64,000 bases of DNA from Thozetella sp. PMI_491 (taxonomy: Eukaryota > Ascomycota > Sordariomycetes > Chaetosphaeriales > Chaetosphaeriaceae), in NCBI GenBank assembly GCA_021432635.1, contig MU270038.1, forward strand, positions 496,001 through 560,000. The letters run 5' to 3'. How positions within the stretch are numbered: the first letter of the stretch is position 1; each line of letters begins with the position of its first letter. The notes under the pieces were generated by a model, which searched no databases, had not been told where the DNA came from, and worked only from the letters and a program-made list of their open reading frames with translations. Made by a program: the position numbers and the translations under genes. Positions 1 to 12,188 of this stretch are shown here, in pieces.

Positions 1-670
1 CAGCCCAGTCGTCGTCCTTGACCTCAGCCACGTCGTCCTTGACAAAATCCTGGGCCTGAGTCTTGATCTTGACGGTGAGGGCATCGTCGTCGCTCTCAAT
101 CTCGACGGTCTTGTTCTCGCCGTTGGGTGGGGTGGCATGGTCCGAGTTATCCTCGTCGCCACCGGAGCCGTCCTTGCCATTCTGCCTCGCCTTGCGGGCC
201 GCTTTGCGCTCGGCCTTATCCTTCTTGCCCTTCTTCGGTACGGTCTTGAGGATGAAACCGCTGAGCTTCAACCGGATATCGACATCGGTGCGCTGGCCGC
301 AGGCCTTGCAGTCGAGCAGAATGCGGCCATCCTTGATGTGGACATCGGTTTCAGGGTTCTTGCACTTCTTGCATAGCACGAACTTGTTTATGAAGCCGTC
401 CAGGTAGTCCTGCAGCTTGGCGGCATCATGGGCGCCGTTGATGATCCAGCGGTCATCCGGGGGATCAATGTTGGTCTGGGCACCCAGCTCGAAGCCGAAG
501 TACTTGATCAAGTACGACGGAGGGCGGGCTAGGGAGCCAGCCACGCTGCTGAGGTTGGGGACGACGGTCTTGATTCCGTTGCCCTTACCCTCGATCTTGG
601 TCTGGAGGCGCTCCATCTTATACCGATAGAAGGTGTCGGTGACATCGCGGCGGACGTTGATGAGAGACAT
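1..670 (-). CDS. tif5: Translation initiation factor eIF5, N-terminal part (runs off window)
   Basis: eIF5 is the GTPase-activating protein for eIF2 in the 43S pre-initiation complex and acts in the cytoplasm at start-codon selection. Reading leftward from an ATG at 670, the frame stays open to base 1 (223 codons). It begins [19 protein letters not shown], the eIF5 N-terminal signature that carries the arginine finger (Arg16, in FYR), and continues with the family block [14 protein letters not shown] four-cysteine zinc ribbon (CKKC...CKAC) lies near residues 118-143. After it comes a Lys/Arg-rich stretch and then an acidic linker ending in DDDW at the window edge. The C-terminal W2/HEAT domain must lie outside. 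No intron was seen in this part. Identity is near certain; the 3' end is unknown. Confidence 0.95.
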   Translation of the reverse strand, partial: MSLINVRRDVTDTFYRYKMERLQTKIEGKGNGIKTVVPNLSSVAGSLARPPSYLIKYFGFELGAQTNIDPPDDRWIINGAHDAAKLQDYLDGFINKFVLCKKCKNPETDVHIKDGRILLDCKACGQRTDVDIRLKLSGFILKTVPKKGKKDKAERKAARKARQNGKDGSGGDEDNSDHATPPNGENKTVEIESDDDALTVKIKTQAQDFVKDDVAEVKDDDWA

Positions 671-2715
671 TTTGGCAGTTGTGCTGGCGGACCAGGCTGT
701 CTTGATAATGAGCAGGCAGAATGGACGACGGGGAGACGGTGGGTTCGGAGTATCGTGACTTTAGTGGAGCAGGCGGGCCGAGGGGGGCATGAATGCTGGT
801 AAACAGAGCGGACAGAGGAAACGAGCCGAGGGGGTTACTGGGCGATAGGGCTGTGCGTTGACATAGGGCAAACCTGCGGTCTGTTTTCGAGAGTATGCAT
901 TAACGCGAGACGTCGTCAGGATGGGTTCTTTCAACCGTCGGAGTTGATGTTGGGGCTACAAGGTTTCGGTGGTATACGAAACGGAGGCAGCCTGATTGGG
1001 GAGTGTCGGAAGACGAAGGCCTGGTCGTGCTGATACATAAACAACGCGTTGTCCTGTACTGGGTTATATGTGTCTTTTGTTCCTCTGGAGACAAAGGGTC
1101 GACGGCGAGATATGATGGCGGCGCGAGGGCTGCGATCAGGATAGCTTCCTTTGGGAGAGGGGTTTGCGGGCGATGGAGGGGCCAAGAACCCGGATGACAG
1201 GGCAAGTCCCGCTTGGTGGAAAGCCGGGGGGGCTCGAGGACGCGAGAGCAGCAAAAAGGTTGTTGCGGGGGAAGAGCTGGTTTGCGCGTTGGTTAAGTCG
1301 CCTTGGACTAAGATGCCTCTGAGGGCTGGATGGATCTGAGAGTCGGGGGCGATGAGGTTTGTTGATGAAGGTTGAGGTGGCAAGTTGGGTTGGAAGAGGG
1401 TTTGTGGCAGTGGAGGTCGTTTTAAAAAAAAAAAAACGAAAAATCCGGAATGAGACGATCCAAGGGCCGATGAATAAGAAATAATGGAGAATTGGGGTTC
1501 GCCTGGTCCGTGCCTCAGGCGCCAGTCGCTTAGAGCCGGTCACGGCCTAAGGAACGCGCCGTCTTGATGCTTGTGGTTCTGAGAAGGCGCCTCGAGGCAG
1601 GATCGACCCATTCCCCCAAGACAGCCGGAAGGATCGGGCTGTCTAAGCCTTGTGCGAGAAGGCCCGCCATCTTGCATCCACTCGGCCCCTTTGCGAATTC
1701 CAAGTGGCTAGGCTACGCCCGTCGAGCGAACTGCTTGTTGTCTCTCCCTCTTGTCTGTATCTCATCCACCTCTCTTGCCCAGCATTTCCTGGGCGTCCAC
1801 AGTGAATGCGAGCATCCCCCCATGGACGCCCTCCCCCAGTCTCGAACAGAGCCTGCGTAGCCTGCGCAGCCTGCGCAACGAACCGGTGGTCGTGACAGCA
1901 CATTGTGGCTTGGGTTTTGAAGTGAGTCAATGCCAATCACACGCTCGGCTGGTAGGGGTACGTTCGCCCTGCGCTGTCGCGGGTGGCACCAGGCTCTCCC
2001 CGGCAAGGGAGCCGCTGGAGTTGCGCCGTGTTTGTTGGACCGGAAGATTTGGCTCTTTCCACAACTTGGATCCTTCCTGTCTGGGAGACGTGTGCTTGCT
2101 TTCTCAGAGCTGTGTCTCGGGTAACCAGTAATTTTAGGTTAGAATGTGGTAAAGGCATCCTGAAGGCCCTGGCAGCAATACTGCATCTCTGTGGCAAAGG
2201 AGCTGTCCCCAACCGCGGCTAGGCGCACAAGCATGACCAGGTGAGCTTTTCGAGTACCTAGGTGCTTGGGGCAGCCTATTCGGTCACGGCCCCGTCTAGC
2301 CCCCAAACCTGACCGCAGCGGCACAGAATAGGATGGCCCTTCAAAAAGTGAAAGCATCTCTAGTCTTTTCACTTCCTTTTCTAGGGGGCGGGAGCAGGAG
2401 TGGGTTAGGACAGCCGACTCGTCGTTCCGTCAGTATAAAAATCTGCAGTGTGTGATAGCTCTCGATGGCTCGTGGAACAGATAATGTACTTGTTTGGAGC
2501 CTTGTATTTCAGGATAGAAGTGGCTTGGCTGCCATCCCTACATTGACGACAAACGAGGACACCAGCTGATAGCGACCTGATGCTTTGGTAGTAAAGCAAA
2601 GCCGTGACCACTCTTGAGCGTCAAACCGAACTTTAGGCTAGGCCTCGATACAATATATCCCGATCTATTGATTGGAAGAAGCGCAAGGCCAAGGACTTCA
2701 GCCTGGGTGTTCTCA
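671..2715. other. Intergenic: eIF5 upstream region and P450 downstream region
   Basis: No supportable gene. Open frames of 60-150 codons occur on both strands but overlap one another and show no family motif. A 13-base A run lies at 1424-1436. The left part presumably holds the eIF5 promoter and leader. Confidence 0.6.
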
Positions 2716-4553
2716 TCAATCCTTTTCCCTCATGCCCATAGGAACAAATCTGAGCAGACACCGTTCGCCGACGGGTCTTGACGAGATCAGCTGGTCCGAC
2801 ATCTCCATTGCCTCATCCGTCATCGACTGGTCAGGATAGGTGGTGAAGCTCGAGTATACCGCCCGAAGCAGCAGCTTCATCTCGGCAAGGGCAAGGCTGG
2901 CAGAAGGCATAGATTAGCAAATGTACTCGCCATTGGTACTAGAACGCTTTGACTAACTGCTTGCCGACACACCCTCGGCCACCATTGGCAAAGGCAAAGA
3001 AGAGCCGCTTTCTCTCAGCGTCTCCTTCTCTCGGAAGCCATCTGTCCGGGTTGAACATATTCGGGTTCGGAAAGACGCTCTGGTCCAGCCGTTGAACCGA
3101 ATATGCCTGGCAACTGACGATGGTCCCTCCGGGTACCCAGTAGCCATCCACAGAGCGGCCGGTGCGGGGCACGTAGCGTGGGAGAGACATGGGTATGGGA
3201 GGGAAGCAGCGGAGGGCCTCCATCACGACAGCATCCAGGTACGGCAACTTGTCGAAGCTCGCCCCGGGGTTCGCGAGGAGCTCCTCCTGCAACTGCCGCT
3301 GAAAACGCGCCGACGATGGCTTGGAGAGCTCCCACATGAGGAAGCAAAGGCCATCGCCGGTCGTGTCGATGCCCGCCGCCATGTGATCGAGACACTCGGC
3401 CGCAATGTCCAGGTGCTCGAGCGGGCTGGCCTTCCCTTGGAGGCGGTCGAGCAGGGTGAACGGAGCAGCATGCGATTTGGCGCTCGACTCCAAGACAAAA
3501 CGGTCTGCGAGAGGCGTCTCGCGGGGTTTCGCAAAGAAGTGTAGGATGTGCCCGAGGACTTTATGCAGAGTCGGGCTGTAGTACGCCACGAGCCGGTCTG
3601 TACCGTTAGCTACGCACCTAGTCGTTGCCGCTGCCGCAGAAACAGGGCATTGGCTTACTCTGGAGGCTGTCGTCAAAAGCGACCTCGCGCATGATATCCT
3701 CGTCTTGTTTGTTCCCAAGCGAATTCGCTCCGTGGGGGTGAAACAGGTGGTGCGTCACGCCATCAAAAGCATACGAGTGAAGGTCTGAAGGAATCTTGGT
3801 CAACATACTCGCGGCTTACACTGCTGCCACCGGCGGCGCGGCTTACATATCTATCTATTTGTTAGCGATCAGGGGCCTCTAGAAGGCAGACTGCTATTCT
3901 TGCGGAAGTGTGAGTACTTGCAAACAAATCAAGGCTTCCGCCGACCGAGTTGCGGCACAGCTTCACAAAGTTATGAGCCCTCTCCTCTATCCCCTCGAGA
4001 GACTGCTGGCGGACGATGTTAGTATTGGCATACCGATCTGCCAAGATTCGTTTCCTCTTTGCATGCTGAGCAAGTATCCTTGTAAGTATACGCTCTCCTG
4101 GGAACCGTGGAAGGCCGAAGGGGATGGGACTCTCACATCATCTTTATTTAGCGTCGTGAACATGGTCCTGAAGGCGTGTTAGTCCGGGCGCATGCGTCTG
4201 ATATATTGACTTCTAGTCGCTCACCTTCTACCATAGACCTTGAACAGATCGTAAAACTCGGTCTTATCGTAGCCGCTGCCCCCGGAGCAGTATATCTCCT
4301 TCACCGCCGCCATCGAGGCAAACGCCACTTCATTCGGAGCTATCCGGACGACCGGGCCATGCTCCAGGTGCAGCCTGTGAATATAACGGGTCCTGTTGGC
4401 CCGGAATTCATGGTACTTCAACACCAACGATGTAAACCGGGCGTGCGATGGGCCGGGAATCTTGTTGAGCGTGGAGAGGAGGCCCTTGGCCAGGAAGACA
4501 GCGCCTAGCGCCGCGAGGAGTAAGCAGACGAAAATCGGGGAGAGAAATATCAT
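2716..4553 (-). CDS. Cytochrome P450 monooxygenase (6 exons)
   Basis: Membrane-anchored haem monooxygenase; substrate unknown. Exons read leftward: 4553-4225, 4167-4137 (only 31 bases), 4065-3918, 3784-3659, 3597-2958, 2896-2716, giving 484 residues, normal for the family. The start at 4553 puts a hydrophobic anchor (MIFLSPIFVCLLLAALGAVF) at the very N-terminus, followed by the Pro-rich hinge IPGPSHARF. The frame is open further upstream to an ATG at 4661, but that would bury the anchor. Motifs in order: I-helix AGIDTT, K-helix EALR, FNPDRW, and the haem loop FANGGRGCVGKH, which is completed only by splicing the last intron and continues LALAEMK. It resembles E-class fungal P450s of the pisatin-demethylase/benzoate-hydroxylase type. 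No biosynthetic backbone gene lies beside it. Confidence 0.92.
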
Positions 4554-4895
4554 TTTGTCCAGAACTGGGTGGCACCCCGCAGAAGTCGGGCGGCGCGTTG
4601 CGAAGGTAGCGATGCCGACTGGTTGATGAGGCCGCTCGAGAGAAGGGGTTTTGGTCGGCATGCGGGGTGCTGTCTAGGCCGTAACCGAGCTATTCGCGGG
4701 CTCCGCCGCGTCTACTGTATAATCACCTGCCTACCTATCTTCTCAGCGATTATGAGCCGCAAGACGCTACACTTTGGATCGCGGACTTTTGCTTGGTTTT
4801 TTTTTTTCTTTCATCATGTATATCGGAGAATCTCCTTTCGAGAAGTCTACCCTAAGAGTACAAATTGCCACTGTCCGGTAGTGGCCGAATCAACC
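4554..4895. other. Intergenic: P450 upstream region
   Basis: Separates the P450 from the small Cys-rich gene, both on the minus strand. A T-rich stretch (about 4797-4812) is the only feature seen. Confidence 0.5.
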
Positions 4896-5206
4896 TCAGA
4901 GGTCCTGCTTTGCCTCTTTCTTGTTACCATCGCCGAGAATCCGCTGCAGGAAGCTCTTGGCTGCCGGAGGATATGCTTTACCGTTGACGTCCTTCTTCGG
5001 CTCGCACGTGCACCACTGGTCCTCGGGAACCCCGGCCATGGCAGAGGGGATGTGCATCCCGCAGCCCGCCCACGTCTTTTTCGCTGAGGAGTCTTGTCAG
5101 CACAGATACGCAGATGCGAAGAGACCGCGATCCTGCTCCTGCCAGGTGCGGATGGAAGAGAGCGATGTCACATACAGCAGGTAGAACAAGTAGTGGAGTA
5201 GCACAT
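4896..5206 (-). CDS. Small cysteine-rich protein, 71 residues, function unknown (2 exons)
   Basis: Exon 1 is 5206-5179 (28 bases) and exon 2 is 5083-4896; the intron has a GTATGT donor, a GCTGAC branch site and a CTCAG acceptor. The product starts MCYSTCSTCSKKTWAGCG, continues HIPSAMAGVPEDQWCTCEP, and ends in a Lys-rich tail. It has six cysteines (2, 6, 9, 17, 34, 36) in CxxC and CxC spacings that could bind zinc. There is no signal peptide or membrane segment. From memory, it resembles a family of uncharacterised small ascomycete proteins sharing the W-x-GCG-x-H and CTCEP blocks; this was not checked. The first exon is too short for most ORF callers. Function is unknown, but exon phase and motif pattern make the model convincing. 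Confidence 0.75.
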
Positions 5207-5777
5207 GGTGGGATGAGGTCGAAGAAAGACTATGATCAGGATCTGTATTCTGTATGCTTGTTGTGGAGTGCCGTGGAGGGAAAGCTATACCGGGAGAAGA
5301 AATAGGCGAGCAGGCGGGAACTAGATGCAGACACGAGATTTTATATAAACCCGGGTTAGCCTTTTTGGCTGTGGCGATTGCCGCCTCGGGGCGGAAGGGC
5401 GGAAGCCCGGGCAAGTCGCCGAGCATAGTTTGGCTAAGTTCGCCGATCTCGGTTTTTCGGCGGCCATGTTACCCACCAGCGCAACCTCCTACATCCCCGG
5501 GTCGGCGGAGGCAAAAAATCAAGATGACAAAAGCACCCCGGCTTTATATTGGGCAGAGGAGATAGTAATCACCATCACCTAGGCACCTAGCTATACTAGA
5601 GAATAAAACAATGAGAACACATGAGTAGCTCCTGATCGCCGACCTGACCTTCAGCAAAGCGTGTGCTGCCCATCCAATGTTAGACGGTGACCAGCAGCGA
5701 GCTGATGCGAGGGGTTAGTCCGCCATCTCCATCTCGGTGCTTCATCTTTCTTTTTCCATGCCTCGGCACGCCTCAGC
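5207..5777. other. Intergenic between Cys-rich gene and SidJ-like hydrolase
   Basis: Promoter side of the small gene and 3' side of the hydrolase. Apart from the TATA-like site nothing is recognisable. Confidence 0.5.
5341..5347 (-). promoter_or_regulatory. Possible TATA box of the small Cys-rich gene
   Basis: TATATAA on the minus strand about 135 bases before the ATG at 5206, in an otherwise GC-rich leader. Position is plausible for a fungal TATA element with a leader of about 100 bases; inference only. Confidence 0.4.
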
Positions 5778-6825
5778 TTACAGCGCCGCGAGGAACTGGA
5801 TGACTCTATCGGCGAGCCACTCTCTCGCTTCCGGCTGCTCGACCTGGTGGTTTGCCCCCGGAATCAGGCCCGAGAGCTCACTTGCAATGCCCGGCTTGCA
5901 AAACGTCTTCCACCTCGCCACCATGCTGGGGACGTCGACGCTCGAGGGCACGTACTGATCCTGCCCCGAGGGAAGGATGAGCACGGGCTTCTGGAGGCGG
6001 CCCCAGCTGATCGCGAGCTTCTCGTCGGCGAGGTCTGACGAGAAAAAGTCATCGTCTCCGCTGGATGCGCATGTTTAGTCAGGTTCCAGCGTCAGCCGAG
6101 CCGAGGAGCTACGCACCCGACCGACAGCAGCGAATGCCACCGGTACGCCGTCACTGGCCCACTGAAGCCGGCAAAGATCTTTTCCTTGGGCATGATGACA
6201 TCGCCATTGCCTTCCTTGAGCAGAGCCTCGGCGTGGGCCAGGCTGTCGGCGATCATCTCCGGGCCCAGCAGAGGCCCGAATGCCTCACGGTCCGAAACGC
6301 AGCCCTGCAGGATGAATCCGTCAACCGGGCTGGTGCCGTGCTTCGGGTCGTTGTACTCCATGCAATCCTGGGAGAGGGGTGGGGGTTTCCCTTGTCAGAC
6401 TCCCGTACCACCAGCTAGCCTAACACGGGGAAACACTGTTTCGGCGCGGCATCGTAAAAGGGGCTCACCTGGCACCCAGTCGAGTGCCCCATGAGCACAA
6501 TCTTTTCCTTCCCCAAGCCCCTCAGGTACTTCACGAGGGCCGAGATCTCATTGACGTCGTCCGCCAGGCTCGAGTATCCAAAGCCGTTGAAGGCGCTGGA
6601 GAGGCGGGTCTCGAAGACCGAATACCCCAGCGAAGGGGTCTCGGCGAGCTTGCGCCCTACGGAGCGAACATACCCAACCGTATGGGGACCGTCGCCCAGG
6701 CCGCCGATGAAGACGAGGGCGTTGCGCGCCGGCGTGGCGGCAGCGCCGAGCTCGTACGTGTAAGCGGTGCCACCGCTTACGGCGGGATAGGTGTGCACCG
6801 TGACGGGGAACAGCGGTTCGGCCAT
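5778..6825 (-). CDS. DUF1749 alpha/beta hydrolase, siderophore-esterase (SidJ) type
   Basis: Exons 6825-6469, 6367-6117 and 6060-5778 give 296 residues. The family (DUF1749/UPF0613) includes Aspergillus SidJ, which hydrolyses fusarinine-type siderophores in the cytoplasm to release iron. The fold is seen as ALVFIGGLGDG (oxyanion-side loop), a nucleophile elbow GHSTG with Ser115 just before the first intron, an acid region LPSGQDQYVP, and the catalytic His in GANHQVE near the C-terminus. The start at 6825 (MAEPLFPV) fits; the frame is open further upstream to an ATG at 6891, but that extension has no family character. No siderophore synthetase or transporter is nearby, so a role in iron release is inferred from family only; another ester substrate is possible. 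Confidence 0.85.
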
Positions 6826-7635
6826 GGTGAACAACACTGGGTGAGGTGGAAAGGGATTGCGTAGGCAGTCTCCTGTAAGCCAGATGGTCACGCCGTCTTA
6901 TAATTTACTGTGTTGTTGTAATGTATGGAGCCAAAGTTGGGTAAGGTAGGGGAGGCCCGTGGGGGGGGGGGGGGGGGGAGCGGATATGTGCTAAGCTAGG
7001 ATTAGTGCTTGGTGGCTAAAACTCTGCACTTCGCATTATAGAGTGAGGAATGGTACCATTTTGCGGGTTCTTGGGCGACTTTTGCTCGATACCCAAGGAT
7101 AGGGCCAGGCTGGTATCTGAGCAAAGCATACCTGAAAGCTGGCTACCCCGCCACCTACTGGGCTAGTCAAGGTAGGTAGGTAACCTACACCTACGCTGCA
7201 CGATGGGTGGAGATTATCGGCCGACACCTTTCTACTATTGGACTGTGCCTCAAAGACACAGAGGGACGTCGGCGTGAGTCAACTAACCGACGCGGGGGGT
7301 TGCTGGATAGTTCCAGGTAATAACATTGTATATGCCATCTCTATCGGATCGTCTAAAGGAGACCGCGCCCCGACTGCTCGACAAGGCAATTCATCTACCT
7401 GAACCATTCAAACCCGAAATGGCGATTATCCAAAATGGGTACAGAGACGGCAAAGCACGCGCCAGGAACCCATCTCTAGTAGCCCCATGCTCTGTAACAA
7501 ACACACTGGCAGCCCCGGTATATTCGCCAACATGGCCCTCGGCTCCCTTAGCCATCTCGTACTCGTCCCTAGACACTCGTACATGAGAGCCCACTAGACC
7601 GCCACTTGCCGCCGTGCCACGAGCAGGTCCCGGTC
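6826..7635. other. Intergenic: SidJ-like promoter and kinase 3' region
   Basis: No gene. Contains an 18-base G run at 6961-6978 and TAGGTA-type short repeats around 7165-7195. Confidence 0.55.
6961..6978. repeat. Homopolymer G18
   Basis: Eighteen consecutive G on the plus strand, about 140 bases upstream of the SidJ-like ATG. Confidence 0.9.
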
Positions 7636-10600
7636 CTACCGGCCGGACCTCTCACCTGCCTCGGCGGCTAGATCCCGCTCGACCATCTCGATGGACGTCA
7701 GGCTTGGGAACCGCTTCTGGAAGTCACGGATATAGTCGTCCTTCTCGGCCGGCGTCATGTTGTCCAGGACCGGCTGGCCGGGCAGGTTCACCGCGACCAG
7801 CCTCTCCATGCCTGCATCGTTGCTGCGCAGCTTGGCCACATTGATGGTGCCACTGGGGACCGACGGTTTCGGCGGCGAGCCGGCGCGGCCGCCCGTCGGT
7901 AGGCTAGCGGTGCTGTTGCTTGTCATGTTCTGGTTGAGGTGAATCGGCTTCGGCGGCGCCATCGGCCGCCCAGCCCCGCCTGTGGTGACACGGGCGACGC
8001 CTGGAGGCGGCCCGCCGACCGGTTTCCTTGGGATCGGCGGCCGCCCTTCTCGAGGGATCGGCCGGCTCGCTGTCGTAGCGGCATCTGCAAAGTGTCCGTA
8101 GCCCTCTGCCGTGCGGGGGACGTTGGATTTCGAGCGGGTGCTCTCCTCCAGCAGGTTCTGCACCTTGTTCTGGATAGACACCGCCCGTGAAACACCTCCG
8201 ATGCTCTTGGGCAAGGGAGTTGGCCCACCCCCCTGCCCGCGCTGACCGACTCGCTGTCGGTACTCAGCCTGCGCGGCCGCGACGCGCGCCTCTTCCTGCG
8301 CGAGCATCCGCGCTTCTTGCTCTCTCCGCATCTCAGGCGTCATGCTGTCCAGGTCTTGCAGCTGACCGTCGTCACTGCGTCCATCCGTGGCCTCCGATCC
8401 TGCGATGGGCGTAAGATCACGCCGCTCGAGGTCCTTTAGAGGGGATGGGGTCCTCGGGGTGGGACCTCCCGTGCTCCCTTCAAACCGTTTGAAGGCATCT
8501 CCAAACTTCCCGGCGAAAATATTCTTGGTCCCTGCACCCAGTGATGTAAGGCTGGTCCGTTTCCCGTGCTTCAGGCCCTTGTCCTTCTTTCTGGGATCGG
8601 CATCCTCCATCGATCGCAGGAAGTCGACGTTTGACTCAATGGCTGTATCGTCGTCCTCGGGTGGCGGCGGCGGAAGATCCTTTTCTGTGAATCGCGGCGA
8701 CGGAAGAGCCGGCGACTTGGACGGTTTCGACACAGCCTCTCGTTCCCGGAGGTACTCCAGGTTCGACTCGAGGTGAGTGCTGACCGGCCGCGGCCGCGAA
8801 GAGAGGGCAGGTTGCCTCGCTGCTGCATCCAAGAGATCCTGGCTGGGGCGGCTCGTCTCAAGTGACGGCCGGGAGGACGAAGCGTGATACGTGGGAGCCG
8901 GTTGGTGGCGGGAAGGAAACGATGGAACCCTTGGTATCGCGCCGGCGTTAGACGAGGCGGGAGTTTCGGTGCGCGGGCCGCCAGATGGGCCGCTGTCTTG
9001 CGGTCGCGGGACGCTGGACGAACGGGGAGTATCGTTCTGCGGGAACCGATATATTTGGTATTGCTGCGTGGACGCCGAACGTTCGGGCGGAGGCGTTGTC
9101 GTCATAGTCCCGGTAGAGATCATGGCGGCCTTCTTTGGGGCGGGTTGGTAGAGTGGCTGCGAGGCCTGGACAGAGATTGCCTGAAGTTCGGGCGTGTTTG
9201 ATATGATGGCAGACGCACGGCTCATCTCAGTCGGCTTGGGGGGTGCCGAGGACGATTTAAGAGGCGGAGACGCAACCTTCTGTTCAGGCACGGGCACAGA
9301 GGAGAAAGCCGCCGGCCTGCTCAAGTCGCTCGACACCCTCTGGCTTGGTGCCGGGGACGGCTTCGTCTGGAAGGCATCATCCGCCAAGCGCTCCGACACT
9401 CGTTGCGATAGGTCTTTGGCTGGTTGCTGCGCAATCGGAGGGGATGTAGTAGCAGTTTCGAAATCAAATTTAGCCCCCGAATCATGCAGCAGGGAGAACT
9501 GATCCAGGGTCGGGAACCTCGACGACAGCTCATCTCTCCCCTTCGTACTCGTCTTGGAGTCAAGAGCGGCGAATGGGTCGCCGTCAGTGACCTTCGAAGG
9601 GGACGTGCTCGGCTTGGCTTTTTGCGGAGCAGGCTGCGAGGCTGGTACTCTGCCTCTCCTCATCCGCTCGACCTCGGGAATCACCTTCTGCTGTTGGCTT
9701 GACTGTGGGGAGAAAACAGCTCCCACAACCGGCGTCGATTGTACCTTCTCGTCTGTTGCCGGCAGCCTTTCGTTGCCCCTAGGCTCAGACTGTGATCTGC
9801 CGGAGTAAATCTAGAACTGGGTCAGCTCTGAGCGCGGCCGATTCGTCGCACGCCATGGCTACTCACGTCTTTGATAGGGGGCTCGCGGCCTTGCATCGCG
9901 CAGGCTTCTCGCAAGACCTGGTAAATATTGGGCCGTTGCTTTTGGTTCTCTCGCAGCATGGACGCTAGACGCCGAATTAGCAGGTGCTTCTCTTGTCACT
10001 GCGCTATGAAGACTCACAGATGAGTTTTTTTAAACGGTCGGAGAACGCCGGGTAACTGGGGAACCGGTAGCTCGCGTTGAGGATAGCCAGCTGGCCTTGC
10101 TCCTCAAACGGCGTGGTGTAGTAGCACAGCTTGTACAGCAGAACACCGAGGGCCCATATGTCCGACTTCTCATCGATCGGCTGCTTCCGGTACACGTCGA
10201 TCATCTCGGGGCTCCGATACTGCATGGTGGTGTGCTTCTGTACGTCCTCGTCCATCAGGCGGCACTCGACCACCGTGGTCGGCGCGGGCTTGGGCTGTGC
10301 GGCAGAGCCGAAATCGCACACCTTGAACTTCTTGACGGCCCCGACTTTGGTGATGAGGACATTCTCTACTTTGAGGTCTCGGTGAAGCAGGGGAGGCTTG
10401 AGGTAGTGCATGCACGCCACACCTTCGGCAACGTCGGTAAATATGTTGAGAATCTCCGGTTCCGTCAGGCGGTGCTGGAGGCGCGTGTTCATAAAGTCGA
10501 TCAAACCGCCACCATTGCAGTACTCCATGAGCAAGAAGACCTCGTAGCCGCCGCCGCGCAGCTCCGAGGCATGCGAGTCGATGTAGGTGACGATAGGCTT

Positions 10601-10912
10601 GTGGCCCTTGAGACGCTTCATTGTCTCAACCTCGATGCGCATGCTGCGCAGGGACTCCTTGTCGGGCACGGCGACCCGCTTCAGGACGGCCTGGTCGGTA
10701 CCGTTGACGGGCGAGGGCAGCTTGACGAGGTAGACGTGCGCGAAGCCGCCCTCGGAGAGGTATTTCAGAATCACTACCCGGTGGCCGCCCACCTGGATCT
10801 TGGTGCCCGGGGTAAAGGTTCCCGGGGGGATGGGCGGGCCCACGGGCATCGTCGTTCCATATGCTGCTGGCCGCGGCGCCGCTGCGGGAGTGGACTGGCC
10901 GTGGGAAGCCAT
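7636..10912 (-). CDS. Ark/Prk (NAK) family serine/threonine protein kinase
   Basis: Exons 10912-10018, 9964-9867 and 9810-7636 give 1055 residues, close to yeast Akl1. These kinases phosphorylate endocytic coat proteins and restrain actin-patch assembly at the plasma membrane. The kinase domain spans roughly residues 40-320: a divergent glycine loop (LSEGGFAHVYLV), HRDLKVENV, DFGSAA in place of the usual activation segment start, and YRSPEM in place of APE. The second exon completes the domain with MLRENQKQRPNIYQVL. The remaining ~700 residues are low-complexity, rich in Pro and Ser with many PxxP runs, as in Ark1/Prk1 tails; the end (DYIRDFQKRFPSLTSIEMVE) looks like a short conserved C-terminal helix. 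Which paralogue it matches is not resolved. Confidence 0.9.
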
Positions 10913-12188
10913 GCCGTCAGCCTCGACGCCTCGCAGAGAAGAATATTGGATGCGGCTCGGCGCCGTGCTCTCGGGCCTTTAATGGAGGGTGTCAAGAAAG
11001 AGGGGCCGGTCGGCGAGGCACGAGGACGGGCGAGGTCGGCGGGGATGGGTTGACGGTTAGGTGGAGGAGGGTAGGTGGCCGAGCCGGACGATTCAAGGCA
11101 TCGAGGATTCGGAGGGGGGGGGGGGGTTGAGGCAGAAGTTGGGGCCAAAATCGGTCAGCACTTCATGCTGCAAATTGGATATGGAAAGTGCAGGTCGAAT
11201 TGTGTTCGGCCGTCTGGGCGGCGTTGATGACGACAATGCCCGAGAACGGGGTGGTGTAGGCTGCGATGTAGCTCGATTGTCTCTTTCTCTCTCGCTCAGG
11301 TACCGCTTCTGGGCAACCTGAAGGTTGGTCAAGCCTGGGTTATGCCGAAGAAGGCATGCTGTCGGAAACAGGTGGGGCCAGCTGGCCAGCCCACATACTA
11401 CGTAAGGTGCAACAGCCCTCCCTATTCTGCCTTCCCCCCCGCCCCCCGCCCCCCTACGCCAGCGTCTTGGCATCCTTTCTGCCTGTCTTCTTCCACACAT
11501 GTCCAACCGCATCTGAATATTCCGTCTCTATTACAGAGCACTCCTCACTACCATATATACATTACCTCGCCTTAAGTTGCGGACCGAACCGGCCGGCCCA
11601 TAAAAACTCATGTAGCCCGTAGCACTCGACATGGAATTCGCTGCTCGCCAAACTAGGACTTCTCTCTGTAGCAACTCCAGATCAGATCGAGGGCTAGGCA
11701 AGGTAGGGGATTCAGGTGGCATTCCCAACACGTTCCATTATGCCGCACGGGCCATGCACCCAGATTGGTAGGCCAGCAAGCTAGATTCGGATTCGTATCA
11801 AGGAGAAGGCAGAAGGTAGCCAACCAGATGTCACATGGCACAGCCGCGACTACATCAACGGGACCAGCCTGATCTGCGTGGCTTGCTTCAGAGTCACATG
11901 TCGATCGCGACATCAGGGCAGCGAGAAAACCCGTCCCGAACTGCGCCAAGTCAAAGGTAAATCCAAAAGGACATGGCGAAAACCGCCCTATTTTCCACTT
12001 TTGAGCATTGGTGAGGACTTGGTATCATTTATGTGCGCAAACAAATTATGTATAACCTCCCACCCCCTCCTCTGGTATCATTATCCCCTCGTCTTCTGCT
12101 TACCTGCCACTCACTCGTGTAGGTTCCCTACTGTCGCCTGACTCCTAAGCTAGACGAGCTCAAGGCCGTCGGCTCAGACTACAGGCAA
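10913..12188. other. Intergenic: kinase promoter and permease 3' region
   Basis: About 1.3 kb without a supportable gene. A 13-base G run lies at 11114-11126 and CT-rich tracts at about 11278-11298 and 11420-11460, typical of fungal leaders and promoters. Confidence 0.5.

Noticed and set aside
931-1543. Overlapping minus-strand frames of 100-150 codons upstream of eIF5
   Set aside because: No motif and no splice link to eIF5; probably leader or promoter sequence.
2716-6825. Secondary-metabolite or siderophore cluster (P450 plus SidJ-like esterase)
   Set aside because: No synthase, transporter or cluster regulator nearby; surrounding genes are housekeeping.
10097-11053. 318-codon frame antisense to the kinase
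   Set aside because: It mirrors the conserved kinase coding strand; the real gene with kinase motifs is on the minus strand.
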